From positions 58,046 to 122,045 of the forward strand of contig NZ_RCZH01000009.1 in NCBI RefSeq assembly GCF_006438875.1: DNA of 64,000 nucleotides, given 5' to 3'. The stretch comes from Flavobacterium pectinovorum. Its GTDB lineage: Bacteria > Bacteroidota > Bacteroidia > Flavobacteriales > Flavobacteriaceae. The notes beneath the pieces are model-generated. The model saw only the letters and a program-made list of their open reading frames with translations, made no database searches and had not been told where the DNA came from. A program made the translations under genes and the position numbers. Each line of letters starts with the position of its first letter. Within the stretch, counting starts at the first letter, position 1. This document shows, in pieces, positions 1 through 9,575 of this stretch.

Positions 1-2344
1 AAACTTCAACTCCTTCGTTTCTCATTTTACCAAGATTCAATAAAGCTGTATTAGCTCCTGAAGCATTAGAAATTGTAGTTTCGACAATATCATTTGTAGT
101 TGCACGGTTGTAATATGCAAAGTCAAGATTTAAACGGTTATTAAAAAAACCTAAATCAGTTCCAACTTCAAATGTTGTAGAAGTTAACGGGCTTAAAGTA
201 GAATTTGGAACCCTTGTACCTGTTGGCGTTTGTAATTGTTGACCGTTATGTCCGCCCTGAACCATTGAATAAGATTGGTTTAATGCATATGGATCCGGTG
301 TTGCACCACCAACTTGAGCCCAGGAAGTTCTAAGTTTTGCAAACGAAACAAATTCCGGCATTTTTAAGATATCTGAAACTATTATACTTGTTCCAACAGA
401 GGGATAAAATACCGTATTGTTATCTTTTGAAAGCGTCGAAAACCAATCCTGACGTCCTGTAAAGTTCAAAAACACAACATTTTTATAGTCTAAATCTACA
501 GCTCCATAAACAGAATTTGTTTTTGTTTTTCCGTAAGGATAACTATAAGTCAAGGTTGATAAATTGCTCAAAGCATAGAAATCATCCAGTACAAAACCAG
601 AACCTTCTACTCTTGTTTCATCTCTTAAAGTCGTACGGGAGTTTACACCTAATAAAGCATTTAAAGAGAAATTTCCGTAGATATTTTTCTTGCCATAATT
701 AAGAATTGCTTCTGAATTCAGGTTAGATAATTTAACTTTTGAACCTTGCGCATATCCAATAGGATTGTTTAAAGTTGTTTTTGGGATGTATCCAAAGAAG
801 TCATAATCTGTAAAATCTTGTCCAATTCGCCCTTGAAGAAATAAATCAGGCGTAAAGTTCATTTTTACATTCAACATTCCGATAAAACGGTTTTTTGTAT
901 CGCTGTTTTTAATTTTATTTACTACAAAATAAGGGTTTGTAGCCACCGCAACCGGATTCCATGCTTCTTCAACGCCATTTGCATCATAACCTGGGGCAAG
1001 ATTTCTAATATCAACTGTGTTGGCAATCATGTAAGTTCCCCAGTTTGGGTTTGCTTCAGCATCTGAAACCGTAACTCTATTATTTGATTTTTCTAAATTA
1101 TATTGTGCAACAACATCAAATTTTAACCAATCAGTCAAGTTGACATTACTGGCGATATTGATGCTTTTGCGATTAAAATCATTATTGGGTACAACACCTT
1201 GATTGTCCGTGTTTGAAAACGAAAGACGTCCTGTAGCTTTTTCGGTTCCTCCGGATAAAGCGATAGAGTTTATAAAAGTCGTTCCTGTTTCGTAGAAATT
1301 CTTGATATTATCTTTTTGTGCAACATACGGTCTTGCAACACCGTCAAACTGGATCACATTTGTTCCGTCCATTTTAGCTCCCCAGGACCAGCGTCCGTCA
1401 GCAACTGCTTCAGCTTGTGTAGTTGGTTTTTTTCCGTTTGCTCCGGAACCATATTCATACTGCCAATCTGGTATGATCGATGGAGTTTCAAAAGTAAAAG
1501 AAGTATTGTATTCAACTCCAATTCCCTTTTGAGCCGTACCTCTTTTGGTTTGAATCAAGATAACACCGTTTGCTGCATTTGCACCATAAAGTGCAGCAGC
1601 AGTTCCGCCTTTTAAAACCGTAATCGTCTTAATGTCGTCAGGATTTATAACTGATGTTCCGTCACCACGGTCAACGTTGATTCTGGTAGATCCCGGACCG
1701 TTTCCAATACCCGGTAAGTTAAGCTGAGTATTATCAATAGGCAAATCATTTACAACATACATTGGTTGGTTATTTCCGTTTAAGGAACCATTACCACGAA
1801 TTACAACTCTCGTAGAACCGTTTGGACCTGTTGCGGTGCTGCTCACGTTTACACCGGCAATTTTTCCAACTAATGCATTGGCGATATTGGTTTCTTTCGC
1901 CTTTGTAAATTCAGTTCCTTTAAGTTCCGTTACAGCATATGCAATAGATTTAGTGCTTTTTTTAACCCCAAGTGCCGTAACTACCACTTGTTCCAGAGCA
2001 TTTTCTGCAGGTTTTAATCTAATGGTTAAATTTGAAGTATTAATTAAAGCAAACGATGAGGTTTCGTAACCCATGTAGGATACAATAACATGAGCTTCAT
2101 TTTCCGGAACGTTTAATTTGAATTTTCCGTTTTCATCTGATATTGTTACTATTTTATTATTGCTTTCTGCATAAATAGTTGCTCCGGCAATTGGCATTCC
2201 GTCGTCCTGACCTATAATTTGGCCAGTAACTTCAATCTGACTGCTTTTTTGTTCAAAAAGATGCTTTTTAAAAGCAGCCTCTTTTGCGTTTGCTGAGAAA
2301 ATTATTCCCCCAATGAACACTAATGAAATAAGCTTTGTTTTCAT
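1..2344 (-). CDS. SusC/RagA-type TonB-dependent outer-membrane receptor (C-terminal part cut off by window edge)
   Basis: Reads open on the minus strand from an ATG at 2344 to the left edge (781 codons), so the end of the barrel is missing. Seen: a signal peptide over residues 1-20 (ending FSANA), a carboxypeptidase-regulatory-like beta-sandwich at about 35-110, and a plug domain from about 120. The plug carries KGGTAAALYGANAANGVI near residue 245, a variant of the family motif KGASATALYG. Known of the family: such receptors pair with a SusD lipoprotein and import oligosaccharides or peptides across the outer membrane using TonB energy. No SusD gene is visible; it would lie to the left, downstream of this gene. 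The substrate cannot be told from this part. Confidence 0.93.
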   Translation of the reverse strand, partial: MKTKLISLVFIGGIIFSANAKEAAFKKHLFEQKSSQIEVTGQIIGQDDGMPIAGATIYAESNNKIVTISDENGKFKLNVPENEAHVIVSYMGYETSSFALINTSNLTIRLKPAENALEQVVVTALGVKKSTKSIAYAVTELKGTEFTKAKETNIANALVGKIAGVNVSSTATGPNGSTRVVIRGNGSLNGNNQPMYVVNDLPIDNTQLNLPGIGNGPGSTRINVDRGDGTSVINPDDIKTITVLKGGTAAALYGANAANGVILIQTKRGTAQKGIGVEYNTSFTFETPSIIPDWQYEYGSGANGKKPTTQAEAVADGRWSWGAKMDGTNVIQFDGVARPYVAQKDNIKNFYETGTTFINSIALSGGTEKATGRLSFSNTDNQGVVPNNDFNRKSINIASNVNLTDWLKFDVVAQYNLEKSNNRVTVSDAEANPNWGTYMIANTVDIRNLAPGYDANGVEEAWNPVAVATNPYFVVNKIKNSDTKNRFIGMLNVKMNFTPDLFLQGRIGQDFTDYDFFGYIPKTTLNNPIGYAQGSKVKLSNLNSEAILNYGKKNIYGNFSLNALLGVNSRTTLRDETRVEGSGFVLDDFYALSNLSTLTYSYPYGKTKTNSVYGAVDLDYKNVVFLNFTGRQDWFSTLSKDNNTVFYPSVGTSIIVSDILKMPEFVSFAKLRTSWAQVGGATPDPYALNQSYSMVQGGHNGQQLQTPTGTRVPNSTLSPLTSTTFEVGTDLGFFNNRLNLDFAYYNRATTNDIVETTISNASGANTALLNLGKMRNEGVEV

Positions 2345-2386
2345 AATACTGTGGTTTTCATGTTTTTTTTGGTTTTTATTGGCGAT

Positions 2387-2394
2387 CAAATATA
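2387..2394 (-). promoter_or_regulatory. Candidate -7 box of the SusC gene
   Basis: On the minus strand this reads TATATTTG, an exact TAnnTTTG Bacteroidota -7 box. It would give a leader of about 36 bases before the ATG at 2344. No clear -33 TTTG is seen at the usual spacing. Upstream, at 2425-2437, lies a short palindrome (TGCAT-AAA-ATGCA) that could be an operator; that is only a guess. Confidence 0.45.
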
Positions 2395-2565
2395 TATATT
2401 TATTTTAAACACCTGCATTTTTTTTGCATAAAATGCATATTTTTTGCAATATATTTTCCTGAAGTATTTTTGTTATCTAAAAAATTAGCGCTTTCTAGCC
2501 GTTTTTTGAGAAAATTTTGCAGAAATCCGTTTTTGCAGAAAAAACAATTTTAATCTTAAAATTCG

Positions 2566-2573
2566 TATTTTTG
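2566..2573 (+). promoter_or_regulatory. TAnnTTTG box only 4 bases before the amidase start codon
   Basis: TATTTTTG ends 4 bases before the ATG at 2578, so transcription starting about 7 bases downstream would give a leaderless message. A second TATTTTTG at 2465-2472 would instead give a leader of about 100 bases. Which one is used cannot be decided from sequence. Confidence 0.35.
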
Positions 2574-2577
2574 AAAG

Positions 2578-3345
2578 ATGAAAATCGCACTTATTCAATC
2601 AGATCTTTATTGGGAAGACGCTTCTAAGAACAAAAAAAACTTCGAAACGATTATAAATCAAATCGATTCAGACATAAATTTGATTGTTCTTCCTGAAATG
2701 TTTTCGACAGGATTTACCATGAATGCTTCAGAAGTTGCAGAAACTATGCAAGGAGAAACGGTTCACTGGATGCAGTCTATGGCAAAACAGAAAAATTGTG
2801 CTTTGACAGGAAGTTTGATAATTACAGAAAATGGAAATTATTATAACCGAATGTTATTTATTTTTCCGTCAGGCGAAATGCAGCATTATGACAAGCGTCA
2901 CTTGTTTTCGCTCGCAGGCGAAAATAAATTTTATACTGCAGGAACTCAAAAAGTAATTGTTGATTATCTGGGTTGGAAGATTTGTCTGCAGATTTGTTAC
3001 GATTTAAGGTTTCCGGTTTTTGTCCGAAATGTCGAAAATTATGATCTGCTTTTATACGTTGCCAATTGGCCAAAAGTCCGAACAAATGCCTGGGATTCTT
3101 TGCTGAAAGCCCGTGCAATCGAAAATTTAAGTTATGTAGTTGGAGTGAATCGAATAGGTTTGGATGCCAACAATTATGAACATATTGGACATTCGCAAGT
3201 AGTTGATTTTTTAGGAAATTACATTCTTCAACCACAAGAAACAGAAAATGTTTTTGTGGTCGAATTAGATAAAAATGTAATGTTGGAAACTCGAAAAAAA
3301 CTCGATTTCTTAAGTGATAAGGATGTTTTTAGTATTGACTTTTAA
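2578..3345 (+). CDS. Nitrilase-superfamily amidohydrolase, omega-amidase (YafV/Nit2) type
   Basis: A 255-residue cytosolic hydrolase of the carbon-nitrogen hydrolase fold. The catalytic triad is visible as Glu40 (LPEMF), Lys106 (YDKRHLF) and Cys140 (QICYDLRFP). Length and motifs fit the YafV/Nit2 omega-amidase branch, which hydrolyses alpha-ketoglutaramate or alpha-ketosuccinamate to the keto acid and ammonia after glutamine or asparagine transamination; the exact substrate is inferred. The ATG at 2578 is needed to keep the conserved N-terminal strand MKIALIQSDL. It is divergent from the SusC gene across a 233-base AT-rich spacer and convergent with the next gene. Confidence 0.88.
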   Translation: MKIALIQSDLYWEDASKNKKNFETIINQIDSDINLIVLPEMFSTGFTMNASEVAETMQGETVHWMQSMAKQKNCALTGSLIITENGNYYNRMLFIFPSGEMQHYDKRHLFSLAGENKFYTAGTQKVIVDYLGWKICLQICYDLRFPVFVRNVENYDLLLYVANWPKVRTNAWDSLLKARAIENLSYVVGVNRIGLDANNYEHIGHSQVVDFLGNYILQPQETENVFVVELDKNVMLETRKKLDFLSDKDVFSIDF

Positions 3346-3366
3346 TAGCAGTTTAGAAGATTGCTT

Positions 3367-3804
3367 TTAAAGTTTTTCTAATACTACAATTTCGTTATTA
3401 GGGTTTTTAATGCGAATGGAAATTTTCTGATATTCCCATTGAGATCCTTTTTTTATGGCGAAAATGTCTAGTTTGCCATTATTTTTTGTTCCGTTGATTC
3501 TTACTGATGCTTTGACAGTATTATGATTGTCTGAGTAAAAAATGCTTCCTTCTAAAATTGCTAATTTATCGATTGGCTCAATTTTTCCAATATTTCCAAT
3601 AGTTTTTGAATCTTCATTAGCTTTTTTAATTGCTACTTCAAAAAGTAAATTATCTGCGTAAGCCTGAGTAATATCGATTATATTTTCTTGAGAAGTTGAG
3701 GTCAGTAAAAGTCCAATTAGAAGTATGGAAAATAGAGTAGAAGGTAAAAACCATTTCCAATTTCTTGTCAGCCAGTTTTCTTTTTCAATCAGACTATTTT
3801 CCAT
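3367..3804 (-). CDS. Small membrane protein, Coa1-like (cytochrome c oxidase assembly factor family)
   Basis: A 145-residue protein with a charged N-terminus, one membrane helix at about 18-37 (WKWFLPSTLFSILLIGLLL) and a C-terminal globular part outside the membrane. The layout (NW-K-WF followed by a helix, then a domain beginning with a helix of the type ANEDSKTIGNIG and a strand-rich end) matches proteins annotated as Coa1-family in Flavobacteria. That name comes from a distant relation to the mitochondrial assembly factor; a role in oxidase assembly here is not shown. It lies 26 bases downstream of the Ig-like lipoprotein gene on the same strand, so the two are probably one transcript. Confidence 0.6.
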   Translation of the reverse strand: MENSLIEKENWLTRNWKWFLPSTLFSILLIGLLLTSTSQENIIDITQAYADNLLFEVAIKKANEDSKTIGNIGKIEPIDKLAILEGSIFYSDNHNTVKASVRINGTKNNGKLDIFAIKKGSQWEYQKISIRIKNPNNEIVVLEKL

Positions 3805-3830
3805 ATTTCTTTGTTATGTAAGATTAAGAT

Positions 3831-5519
3831 TTAGAAAGCTTTTCGCTTTTTCTCTTCCTCTTTTTTCTTCTTGGCGTCTTGTTTTTTCTCGACTTCAGGA
3901 TTGTATTTAATACTCATGTCAACGGTTTCGTCCCGATCCCAATTAGAACGCACATCAAATTCCTGCTGGTAATAGAATACTTCCTCCGCATACTCTTTCT
4001 TTAAAAAGTTTCCGGCATCATATATTTTATTTTTATTGTCGTCGTAAACAACCCTAATCGTAAACGAGTTAGGTTCAACAAGATCGAATACAAGTCTGGT
4101 TTCGCCTTCAGAATATTGACTGGCAAGAACTACGTCACCTTTTTTGTTTGTCAATTCAACAATTATTGGAAATCGTTTTACGTTTTTCAAATTCAAAATG
4201 ATATTTCCGTAATCTTCAAGTTCCTTTGTCGTTAATTTATATGATAAAGTATCATTTGTCTTGTCGTAGAAATCCGTTAAAGCACCTGGCAAAAATTGAA
4301 AATGATATTTCTCCAAAGGTTCTTTCTTGAAATCTACATATAGTTTTTGGTCAAATTCATCATATTCTGTAGTAAAATCTACAGCCACAGAATCTTTATT
4401 AATCAATTTGATTTTTGTCTTATCAAATTTCACTAATGGAGTAGCAGTTTCCAGCGTAAATCGATCTCTAAAATTTATGATCCCGTTTTGTACTGCTGTA
4501 ATATTCAAAGTGTCTTTTTTCTGATCCTTAATTTTAAAAGAAAACTTTTTATCATAATTCGGCGCGGTAACTTGCAGATTTAGCGAATCAACTTTAATAG
4601 GTTTATACCAAACCTGCAAAGAATCTTTTTTAGGAAATTGTGTCACAATAGTTTCCAGAACTTCAGTATTGTTTTTTAATACAATTTTTGGTTTCGAAAT
4701 CTTAAAGTTTTGTTTTCCGTCATAAGGAAGATAAAGTCTGTTGCCGGAAGCTTGTATCGGTTTAAAAGTCTTTAACGGAAGTGTTTCCTTAAATAATTCC
4801 AATTCAAAAATGGTGTCATTTGGCACCGTAATAAAATGTTTAATGAATCCTATTTTATCATCTTTAGGATTATATTTATTGTTACTGCCTTTGTCTTTCA
4901 TGGCAACCAATAAATATTTTCCGGCCTTTAAATTTTCTAATTTAAAAAGGCGCGTACTATCCAAAGTGTTGGTAATATATCTTGGAAGTTCCTTATAAAC
5001 TACTGAATCCTTGTATTTGTCATTTGCTTCATAAAGCATTACGGATACAAAATTGTCTACATCTTTATTATAAGCATCTTTAATTTTTCCGCTAAGCGAA
5101 AGAGAATCAATATAAGAACCCGTCGAGAAAACATACTTGAATTGATTCAATGCATTTCCTTCATTATTGTCTGCTATACTTTGACCAAAATTGAAACTAT
5201 AAGTAGTATTTGGCTGCAAAGTATCTCTGATTTTGACCGTTATAACCTTGCTTACAGATGTTGGCGTAATCAGCGGTTCATTTTTCATTGGTGGCGAAAT
5301 GATCAGCTGTTTGTTTACAGTTTTAAGTTTTACAAATTCATCAAATGTCAACACAAATTGGTCACCTTTAAAGTCTGTACTATAGTTTTTTGGAAAACTT
5401 TGTATCAAAACCGGAGGCAAAGTATCTTTTAATCCACCAGTGATGCTGCCTCTTTTGGCACAGCTCATCATTAATAATAACAGTAAAAAGGGGATATATT
5501 TTAAGTTGTTTTTCAACAT
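3831..5519 (-). CDS. Ig-like (Big_5) domain lipoprotein
   Basis: A 562-residue protein with a lipoprotein signal peptide (lipobox LMMSC, Cys20). The Bacterial Ig-like (Big_5) domain follows at about 33-135; its hallmark is the start LPPVLIQSFPKNYST and the strand QFVLTFDEFVKL. The rest is a long beta-rich region with no enzyme motif that I recognise, ending in a Lys/Glu-rich tail. Proteins of this layout are common and conserved in Flavobacteria, usually as envelope lipoproteins of unknown function. The upstream spacer to the divergent gene at 5690 is 170 bases. Confidence 0.8.
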   Translation of the reverse strand: MLKNNLKYIPFLLLLLMMSCAKRGSITGGLKDTLPPVLIQSFPKNYSTDFKGDQFVLTFDEFVKLKTVNKQLIISPPMKNEPLITPTSVSKVITVKIRDTLQPNTTYSFNFGQSIADNNEGNALNQFKYVFSTGSYIDSLSLSGKIKDAYNKDVDNFVSVMLYEANDKYKDSVVYKELPRYITNTLDSTRLFKLENLKAGKYLLVAMKDKGSNNKYNPKDDKIGFIKHFITVPNDTIFELELFKETLPLKTFKPIQASGNRLYLPYDGKQNFKISKPKIVLKNNTEVLETIVTQFPKKDSLQVWYKPIKVDSLNLQVTAPNYDKKFSFKIKDQKKDTLNITAVQNGIINFRDRFTLETATPLVKFDKTKIKLINKDSVAVDFTTEYDEFDQKLYVDFKKEPLEKYHFQFLPGALTDFYDKTNDTLSYKLTTKELEDYGNIILNLKNVKRFPIIVELTNKKGDVVLASQYSEGETRLVFDLVEPNSFTIRVVYDDNKNKIYDAGNFLKKEYAEEVFYYQQEFDVRSNWDRDETVDMSIKYNPEVEKKQDAKKKKEEEKKRKAF

Positions 5520-5657
5520 AATTAATTTGAATTTGATTGCACAAAATAACGATTATATTTGCTTTAATTGAAACTTTTTATCCATTTATTAGGATATTTA
5601 GCAGTTCAGTTTAGCTGTTTTTTTGAATTTGAATCTGTCAAGATGATATAATTTCTT

Positions 5658-5665
5658 ACTTTTGA
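5658..5665 (+). promoter_or_regulatory. -7 box for the gene at 5690
   Basis: TACTTTTG, an exact TAnnTTTG box 24 bases before the TTG start at 5690. It puts transcription start near 5672 and supports the TTG codon rather than any later ATG. Confidence 0.5.
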
Positions 5666-5689
5666 GCTTAAATTTAATTTCTCTCAGTT

Positions 5690-6694
5690 TTGATAAAAAG
5701 ATTTTTGTGGTCTTTATTCGTTTTTTTACTGATAAGTTGCGGTAAAAATGATAAACCAATAATTGCCTTTTATTATTGGAAAACCATCTTTAAATTATCT
5801 CAAAATGAAACAGAAGTTTTAAGGGATAATAATGTCACTAAGCTTTATGTTCGGTATTTTGACATTAGCTTACATCCCGAAAATCAACAGCCAATTCCAG
5901 TAAGTCCGATACGTTTTCAGCAAAACGCAAATAATTTCACTATTGTTCCGGTCGTTTTTATTCAAAACAAAGTCATGTTATTGCCAGATTTGGATATTGA
6001 TGACCTGGCTCAGAAAACTTTTTCTTTTATTGAAGAAATCAATGCAAAGAATAAAATTCAGTGTAATGAAATTCAAATTGATTGTGACTGGACATTAAAA
6101 AGCAAAGACAATTACCTAAAATTTATTGAACGATTCAAGAAGCTTTCGCAAAAGAAGCTTTCGGCAACAATTCGATTGCATCAGGTAAAGTATTTCAGGA
6201 AAACAAAAATCCCAAATGTTGATTCAGGCGTTTTGATGTATTATAATATGGGAACAATCGCTCCGGATGCTGCGAATTCTATTTACGATAAAAAGATTGC
6301 TGAACGTTATCTGAAAAGTTTAAAAAAATATCCCTTGCATCTTGATTTGGCTTTGCCCATATATTCCTGGGGAGTTCATATCAGGAATCAAAAAGTAATT
6401 GGTTTGCGTTCTAAAATAAACGTAAACGAACTTAATAAAGATCAAAATTTTGAGCAGATAAATGCTGTTTTTTTTAAAGTGAAACAATCTAATTATAAAA
6501 ATGGTGTTTTTTATGAAGAGAATGATTTACTGAAAACAGAAGCAATTTCTCCTGAAGATCTGCTGGAAATGGCAGATGATTTAGACGATAATTTAGCTCA
6601 AAAACCAAAAGAAATTATATTTTACGATTTAGACGAATTCAATTTAAAAAACTATGAAAAGAATATTTTTAAGCAAGTTATTTCTTGTTTCTAG
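5690..6694 (+). CDS. Putative lipoprotein of unknown function (TTG start)
   Basis: A 334-residue protein starting with TTG. The start is chosen because it gives a complete lipoprotein signal peptide (MIKRFLWSLFVFLLISC, Cys17) and follows a -7 box closely. The body reads like an alpha/beta barrel: an early strand with AFYYW, then NEIQIDCDWT, LSATIRLHQVKYF and LMYYNMG. This resembles glycosyl-hydrolase-like barrels, but I do not recognise a family and no catalytic pair can be named. Its last 41 bases overlap the next gene in another frame, so the two are translationally linked and probably work together. Confidence 0.75.
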   Translation: MIKRFLWSLFVFLLISCGKNDKPIIAFYYWKTIFKLSQNETEVLRDNNVTKLYVRYFDISLHPENQQPIPVSPIRFQQNANNFTIVPVVFIQNKVMLLPDLDIDDLAQKTFSFIEEINAKNKIQCNEIQIDCDWTLKSKDNYLKFIERFKKLSQKKLSATIRLHQVKYFRKTKIPNVDSGVLMYYNMGTIAPDAANSIYDKKIAERYLKSLKKYPLHLDLALPIYSWGVHIRNQKVIGLRSKINVNELNKDQNFEQINAVFFKVKQSNYKNGVFYEENDLLKTEAISPEDLLEMADDLDDNLAQKPKEIIFYDLDEFNLKNYEKNIFKQVISCF

Positions 6695-9029
6695 CGTTGC
6701 CTTACTATCTGTTTGCGGAATAATTTATGCTTGCGCCGATGGTGACGATTGGGATTATTTTGGATATAATTCGAATTTTACTCCGGAAACATTTGCCGAT
6801 AAATCATATTCGCCGCTTTTTTTATCAGGTGCTATTTTTTACGGAATTGGGTTTGACAGAGAACATAATTCCAGATTTAATGAAGATATAAAATCGGATT
6901 GGGAGAATTATCTGAAAGGTAAAGTCGATGCGGCAACGGTAAGTCATTTCATGATTGGAGACGAAACCGCAAATCCTTATGCTGAAAAAGACAAAGTTTC
7001 TGCAAACAAAACCGAAATCACGCAGCTTCATGTTTATTATAAAACCAAAAAAGAGAGCCAGACTTCTCTAAAATGGGGAAAGAAAATAAGCTTGAAAGAT
7101 GCGAAAGTGAAAAGTTTTATAGAGTTTTTGTATTTGGCACAAAAGATAGAAACGGTTTCGATAGGCGATGAATATTGGAGTTATGATCCCGTTGTGGCAA
7201 AAACTTTCAAAGATTTAAAAATGATTCAGTCTATTGAGAATGTTTACAACACAACCTCAGATTCATTCTTGAAAAACAGATATTGGTTTCTGACTATGAA
7301 GGCTTATTTTTATAGCAATAACAAACCAAAAGCAATTTTGTTTTTTAATAAAACAGAGAATTCAGTTGCTAAAAACACTTTGTATTATCGTGCATTATCT
7401 TATGTAGCGGGAATTAATTATCAGCAGAAAAAGTATGCAACTTCAAATTATTTGTATGCTGTAGTTTTTGATAAATGTCCGGAAATGAGAATTGTTACCG
7501 CTTATAGTTTTCACCCAAAAAATGAAGCCGATTGGAATAAGTCTTTGGCAATGGCAAAAAATAATAAAGAAAAAGCCGCACTTTGGGCAGTTCACGGATA
7601 TTATAAAGACGAAAGACAAGCAATTGAAAAAATCTACGAATTAGATCCTAAAAGCGAACATTTGAATTATTTGCTGACAAGGCTGATCAATAAACAAGAG
7701 CAGAATATAAATAATTCATTTGCGGTAAAAACAAATCCGGATGATTATAGCGCGCCTTCAGTAGCGCAGACGGTTGCCGAGAACAGAGCCGAAAACCAAA
7801 CTAAATTTGATAAAAAAGGATTTGATTTAGTTTCGAAAATTGCTGCTGCTGGTAATACAGAGAAACCATATTTATGGGATATTTCGTTAGGGTATTTGCA
7901 AACTTTAAAAGGAGATTTTGCCAACGCAGATATTAATTTTAATAAAGCCGAAAAAACGCTGCCTAAAACAGAATTGGCAGGATATCAGTTAAGATTACTT
8001 CGTTTTGTAAATAATATGAGCAAAATTGATAAACTCACTGACAAAAACGAGAAAACAATTCTGGCAGATTTAAATTGGCTGTATTATGAACTTCCAAAAA
8101 CGTATAAAGAACAAGAGTTTCGTTATCAAAATGCGGTTTCGTGGAGCAAGAATTATTTAGCGGCACTTTATAAAGCTAAAGGAAATCCGGTTATGGTGGA
8201 ATTATTTGGTGGAGATTCGCATTCAAACCCTTATTATTGGAGTGGTGGAAATTCGTTTTATGACAATGAAAAAGATTTGCTGGATATGAAAACTTTTTTG
8301 GCTAAGCCAAATAAAACTGAAATCGAAAAAATCGCTTCCGGAATTTATAGTTTGAAACTAAAAGACATTAATAATTTTCAGGCAGTTCAGGCAACTTTCA
8401 AAAATAAAATTCCTGAGGCAATTGCTTTTATTCAGCAAACAGATTCTGTTCAGCATTATCAGTTTTTAGGAAATCCGTTTAACGGGAACATTAAAGATTG
8501 CCATGATTGCGAACATGCAGCTTATCAAAAGAAGAAATATTCTCAGCTTGAGTTTTTAAACACCATAAAAGCAATGCAGGATAAACTGGCTCAAAAAGAA
8601 GATGTTTTTACGAATAGTTTATTGTTAGGAAATGCGTTCTATAATATAAGTCATTTTGGTAACGGCAGAACTTTTTACGAAATAACTATTGTGGGTTACG
8701 GTTCTAGTCCGTATTCGTTTAGAGATTCGATGAAGAAAATGATTACCAATTGTGATCTTCCAAAAATGTATTATCAAAAAGCATTTGAAGCAGCAACAAC
8801 AAAAGAACAAAAAGCAAAATGTATTTACTTATTGTCAAAATGTGAACGTAATGAGTTTTATAATAATAAATACAGCAATGTAACGAATTGGTGGAGTGTT
8901 GAAGATGATAAAGTTAATTTCACTGCGTGGAATGGTTTCAAAGCGTTGAAAAAGGATTATGCAGATACAAAGTATTATCAGGATGTAATTGCAGAATGTG
9001 GTTATTTTAATACTTATATCAATCAATAA
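6654..9029 (+). CDS. Large exported protein of unknown function, helical/TPR-like
   Basis: A 791-residue protein with an N-terminal signal segment at about 6-26 (LFLVSSVALLSVCGIIYACA). Two Cys residues near its end leave it open whether it is lipidated. The mature part begins with an acidic aromatic stretch (DGDDWDYFGYNSNF) and continues as helices with TPR-like spacing. A CxxC pair occurs around residue 617 (KDCHDCEHAAY). I do not recognise an assigned function; homologues in Flavobacteria are usually listed as hypothetical. It overlaps the upstream lipoprotein gene by 41 bases, which suggests coupled translation and a shared envelope role. Confidence 0.75.
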   Translation: MKRIFLSKLFLVSSVALLSVCGIIYACADGDDWDYFGYNSNFTPETFADKSYSPLFLSGAIFYGIGFDREHNSRFNEDIKSDWENYLKGKVDAATVSHFMIGDETANPYAEKDKVSANKTEITQLHVYYKTKKESQTSLKWGKKISLKDAKVKSFIEFLYLAQKIETVSIGDEYWSYDPVVAKTFKDLKMIQSIENVYNTTSDSFLKNRYWFLTMKAYFYSNNKPKAILFFNKTENSVAKNTLYYRALSYVAGINYQQKKYATSNYLYAVVFDKCPEMRIVTAYSFHPKNEADWNKSLAMAKNNKEKAALWAVHGYYKDERQAIEKIYELDPKSEHLNYLLTRLINKQEQNINNSFAVKTNPDDYSAPSVAQTVAENRAENQTKFDKKGFDLVSKIAAAGNTEKPYLWDISLGYLQTLKGDFANADINFNKAEKTLPKTELAGYQLRLLRFVNNMSKIDKLTDKNEKTILADLNWLYYELPKTYKEQEFRYQNAVSWSKNYLAALYKAKGNPVMVELFGGDSHSNPYYWSGGNSFYDNEKDLLDMKTFLAKPNKTEIEKIASGIYSLKLKDINNFQAVQATFKNKIPEAIAFIQQTDSVQHYQFLGNPFNGNIKDCHDCEHAAYQKKKYSQLEFLNTIKAMQDKLAQKEDVFTNSLLLGNAFYNISHFGNGRTFYEITIVGYGSSPYSFRDSMKKMITNCDLPKMYYQKAFEAATTKEQKAKCIYLLSKCERNEFYNNKYSNVTNWWSVEDDKVNFTAWNGFKALKKDYADTKYYQDVIAECGYFNTYINQ

Positions 9030-9039
9030 TTTGTAATTG

Positions 9040-9047
9040 TATCTTTG
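9040..9047 (+). promoter_or_regulatory. -7 box for methylmalonyl-CoA epimerase
   Basis: TATCTTTG, an exact TAnnTTTG box 19 bases before the ATG at 9067. It excludes the upstream TTG at 9037 as the start codon, since that lies before the promoter. Confidence 0.5.
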
Positions 9048-9066
9048 TCTTAATATAATTAATGAG

Positions 9067-9471
9067 ATGGTAAATAAAATTGAACATATAGGAATTGCAG
9101 TAAAAAACATGGACGATGCAAATGTATTGTTCGAAAAACTGCTGGGAGTTCCGTCCTATAAACAAGAGGAAGTTGAAAGTGAAGGTGTTTTGACTTCTTT
9201 TTTTCAAACGGGTACAAATAAAATTGAACTTTTAATGGCGAAGAATCCGGAGAGTCCAATTGCAAAATTCTTAGAAAAAAAAGGAGAAGGAATTCATCAC
9301 ATCGCTTTTGATGTTGAAGATATATATTCCGAAATTGAAAGATTAAAGAACGAGGGTTTTGTATTGATTAACGAAAATCCTAAAAAAGGAGCAGATAATA
9401 AATTGGTCGTTTTTTTGCATCCAAAAAACACAAATGGCGTCTTAGTTGAGCTTTGTCAGGAAATTCAGTAA
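9067..9471 (+). CDS. mce: Methylmalonyl-CoA epimerase
   Basis: A 134-residue vicinal-oxygen-chelate protein that interconverts (S)- and (R)-methylmalonyl-CoA in propionate metabolism. Two paired beta-alpha-beta modules are visible. The metal-binding residues are in KIEHIGIAVKN (His7), GEGIHHIAFDVED, and the final VLVELCQ (Glu). I start at the ATG at 9067, because the family begins KIEHIGIAV directly after it and the -7 box lies at 9040-9047. An in-frame TTG 30 bases upstream would add a meaningless leader. The length fits the family. The mutase genes are not in the window. Confidence 0.92.
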   Translation: MVNKIEHIGIAVKNMDDANVLFEKLLGVPSYKQEEVESEGVLTSFFQTGTNKIELLMAKNPESPIAKFLEKKGEGIHHIAFDVEDIYSEIERLKNEGFVLINENPKKGADNKLVVFLHPKNTNGVLVELCQEIQ

Positions 9472-9575
9472 AGAAATATGCTTTTTTTTATTTTAAATAA
9501 GACGTTGAAAATCAATTAAGTTCTTAACAACACCCGTTATTATTTGAAATTAATTACAAATGATGTCCCAAAATA

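Noticed and set aside
9037..9066. TTG-initiated extension of methylmalonyl-CoA epimerase
   Set aside because: It begins before the -7 box at 9040-9047 and adds residues unlike the family start; ATG 9067 fits both.
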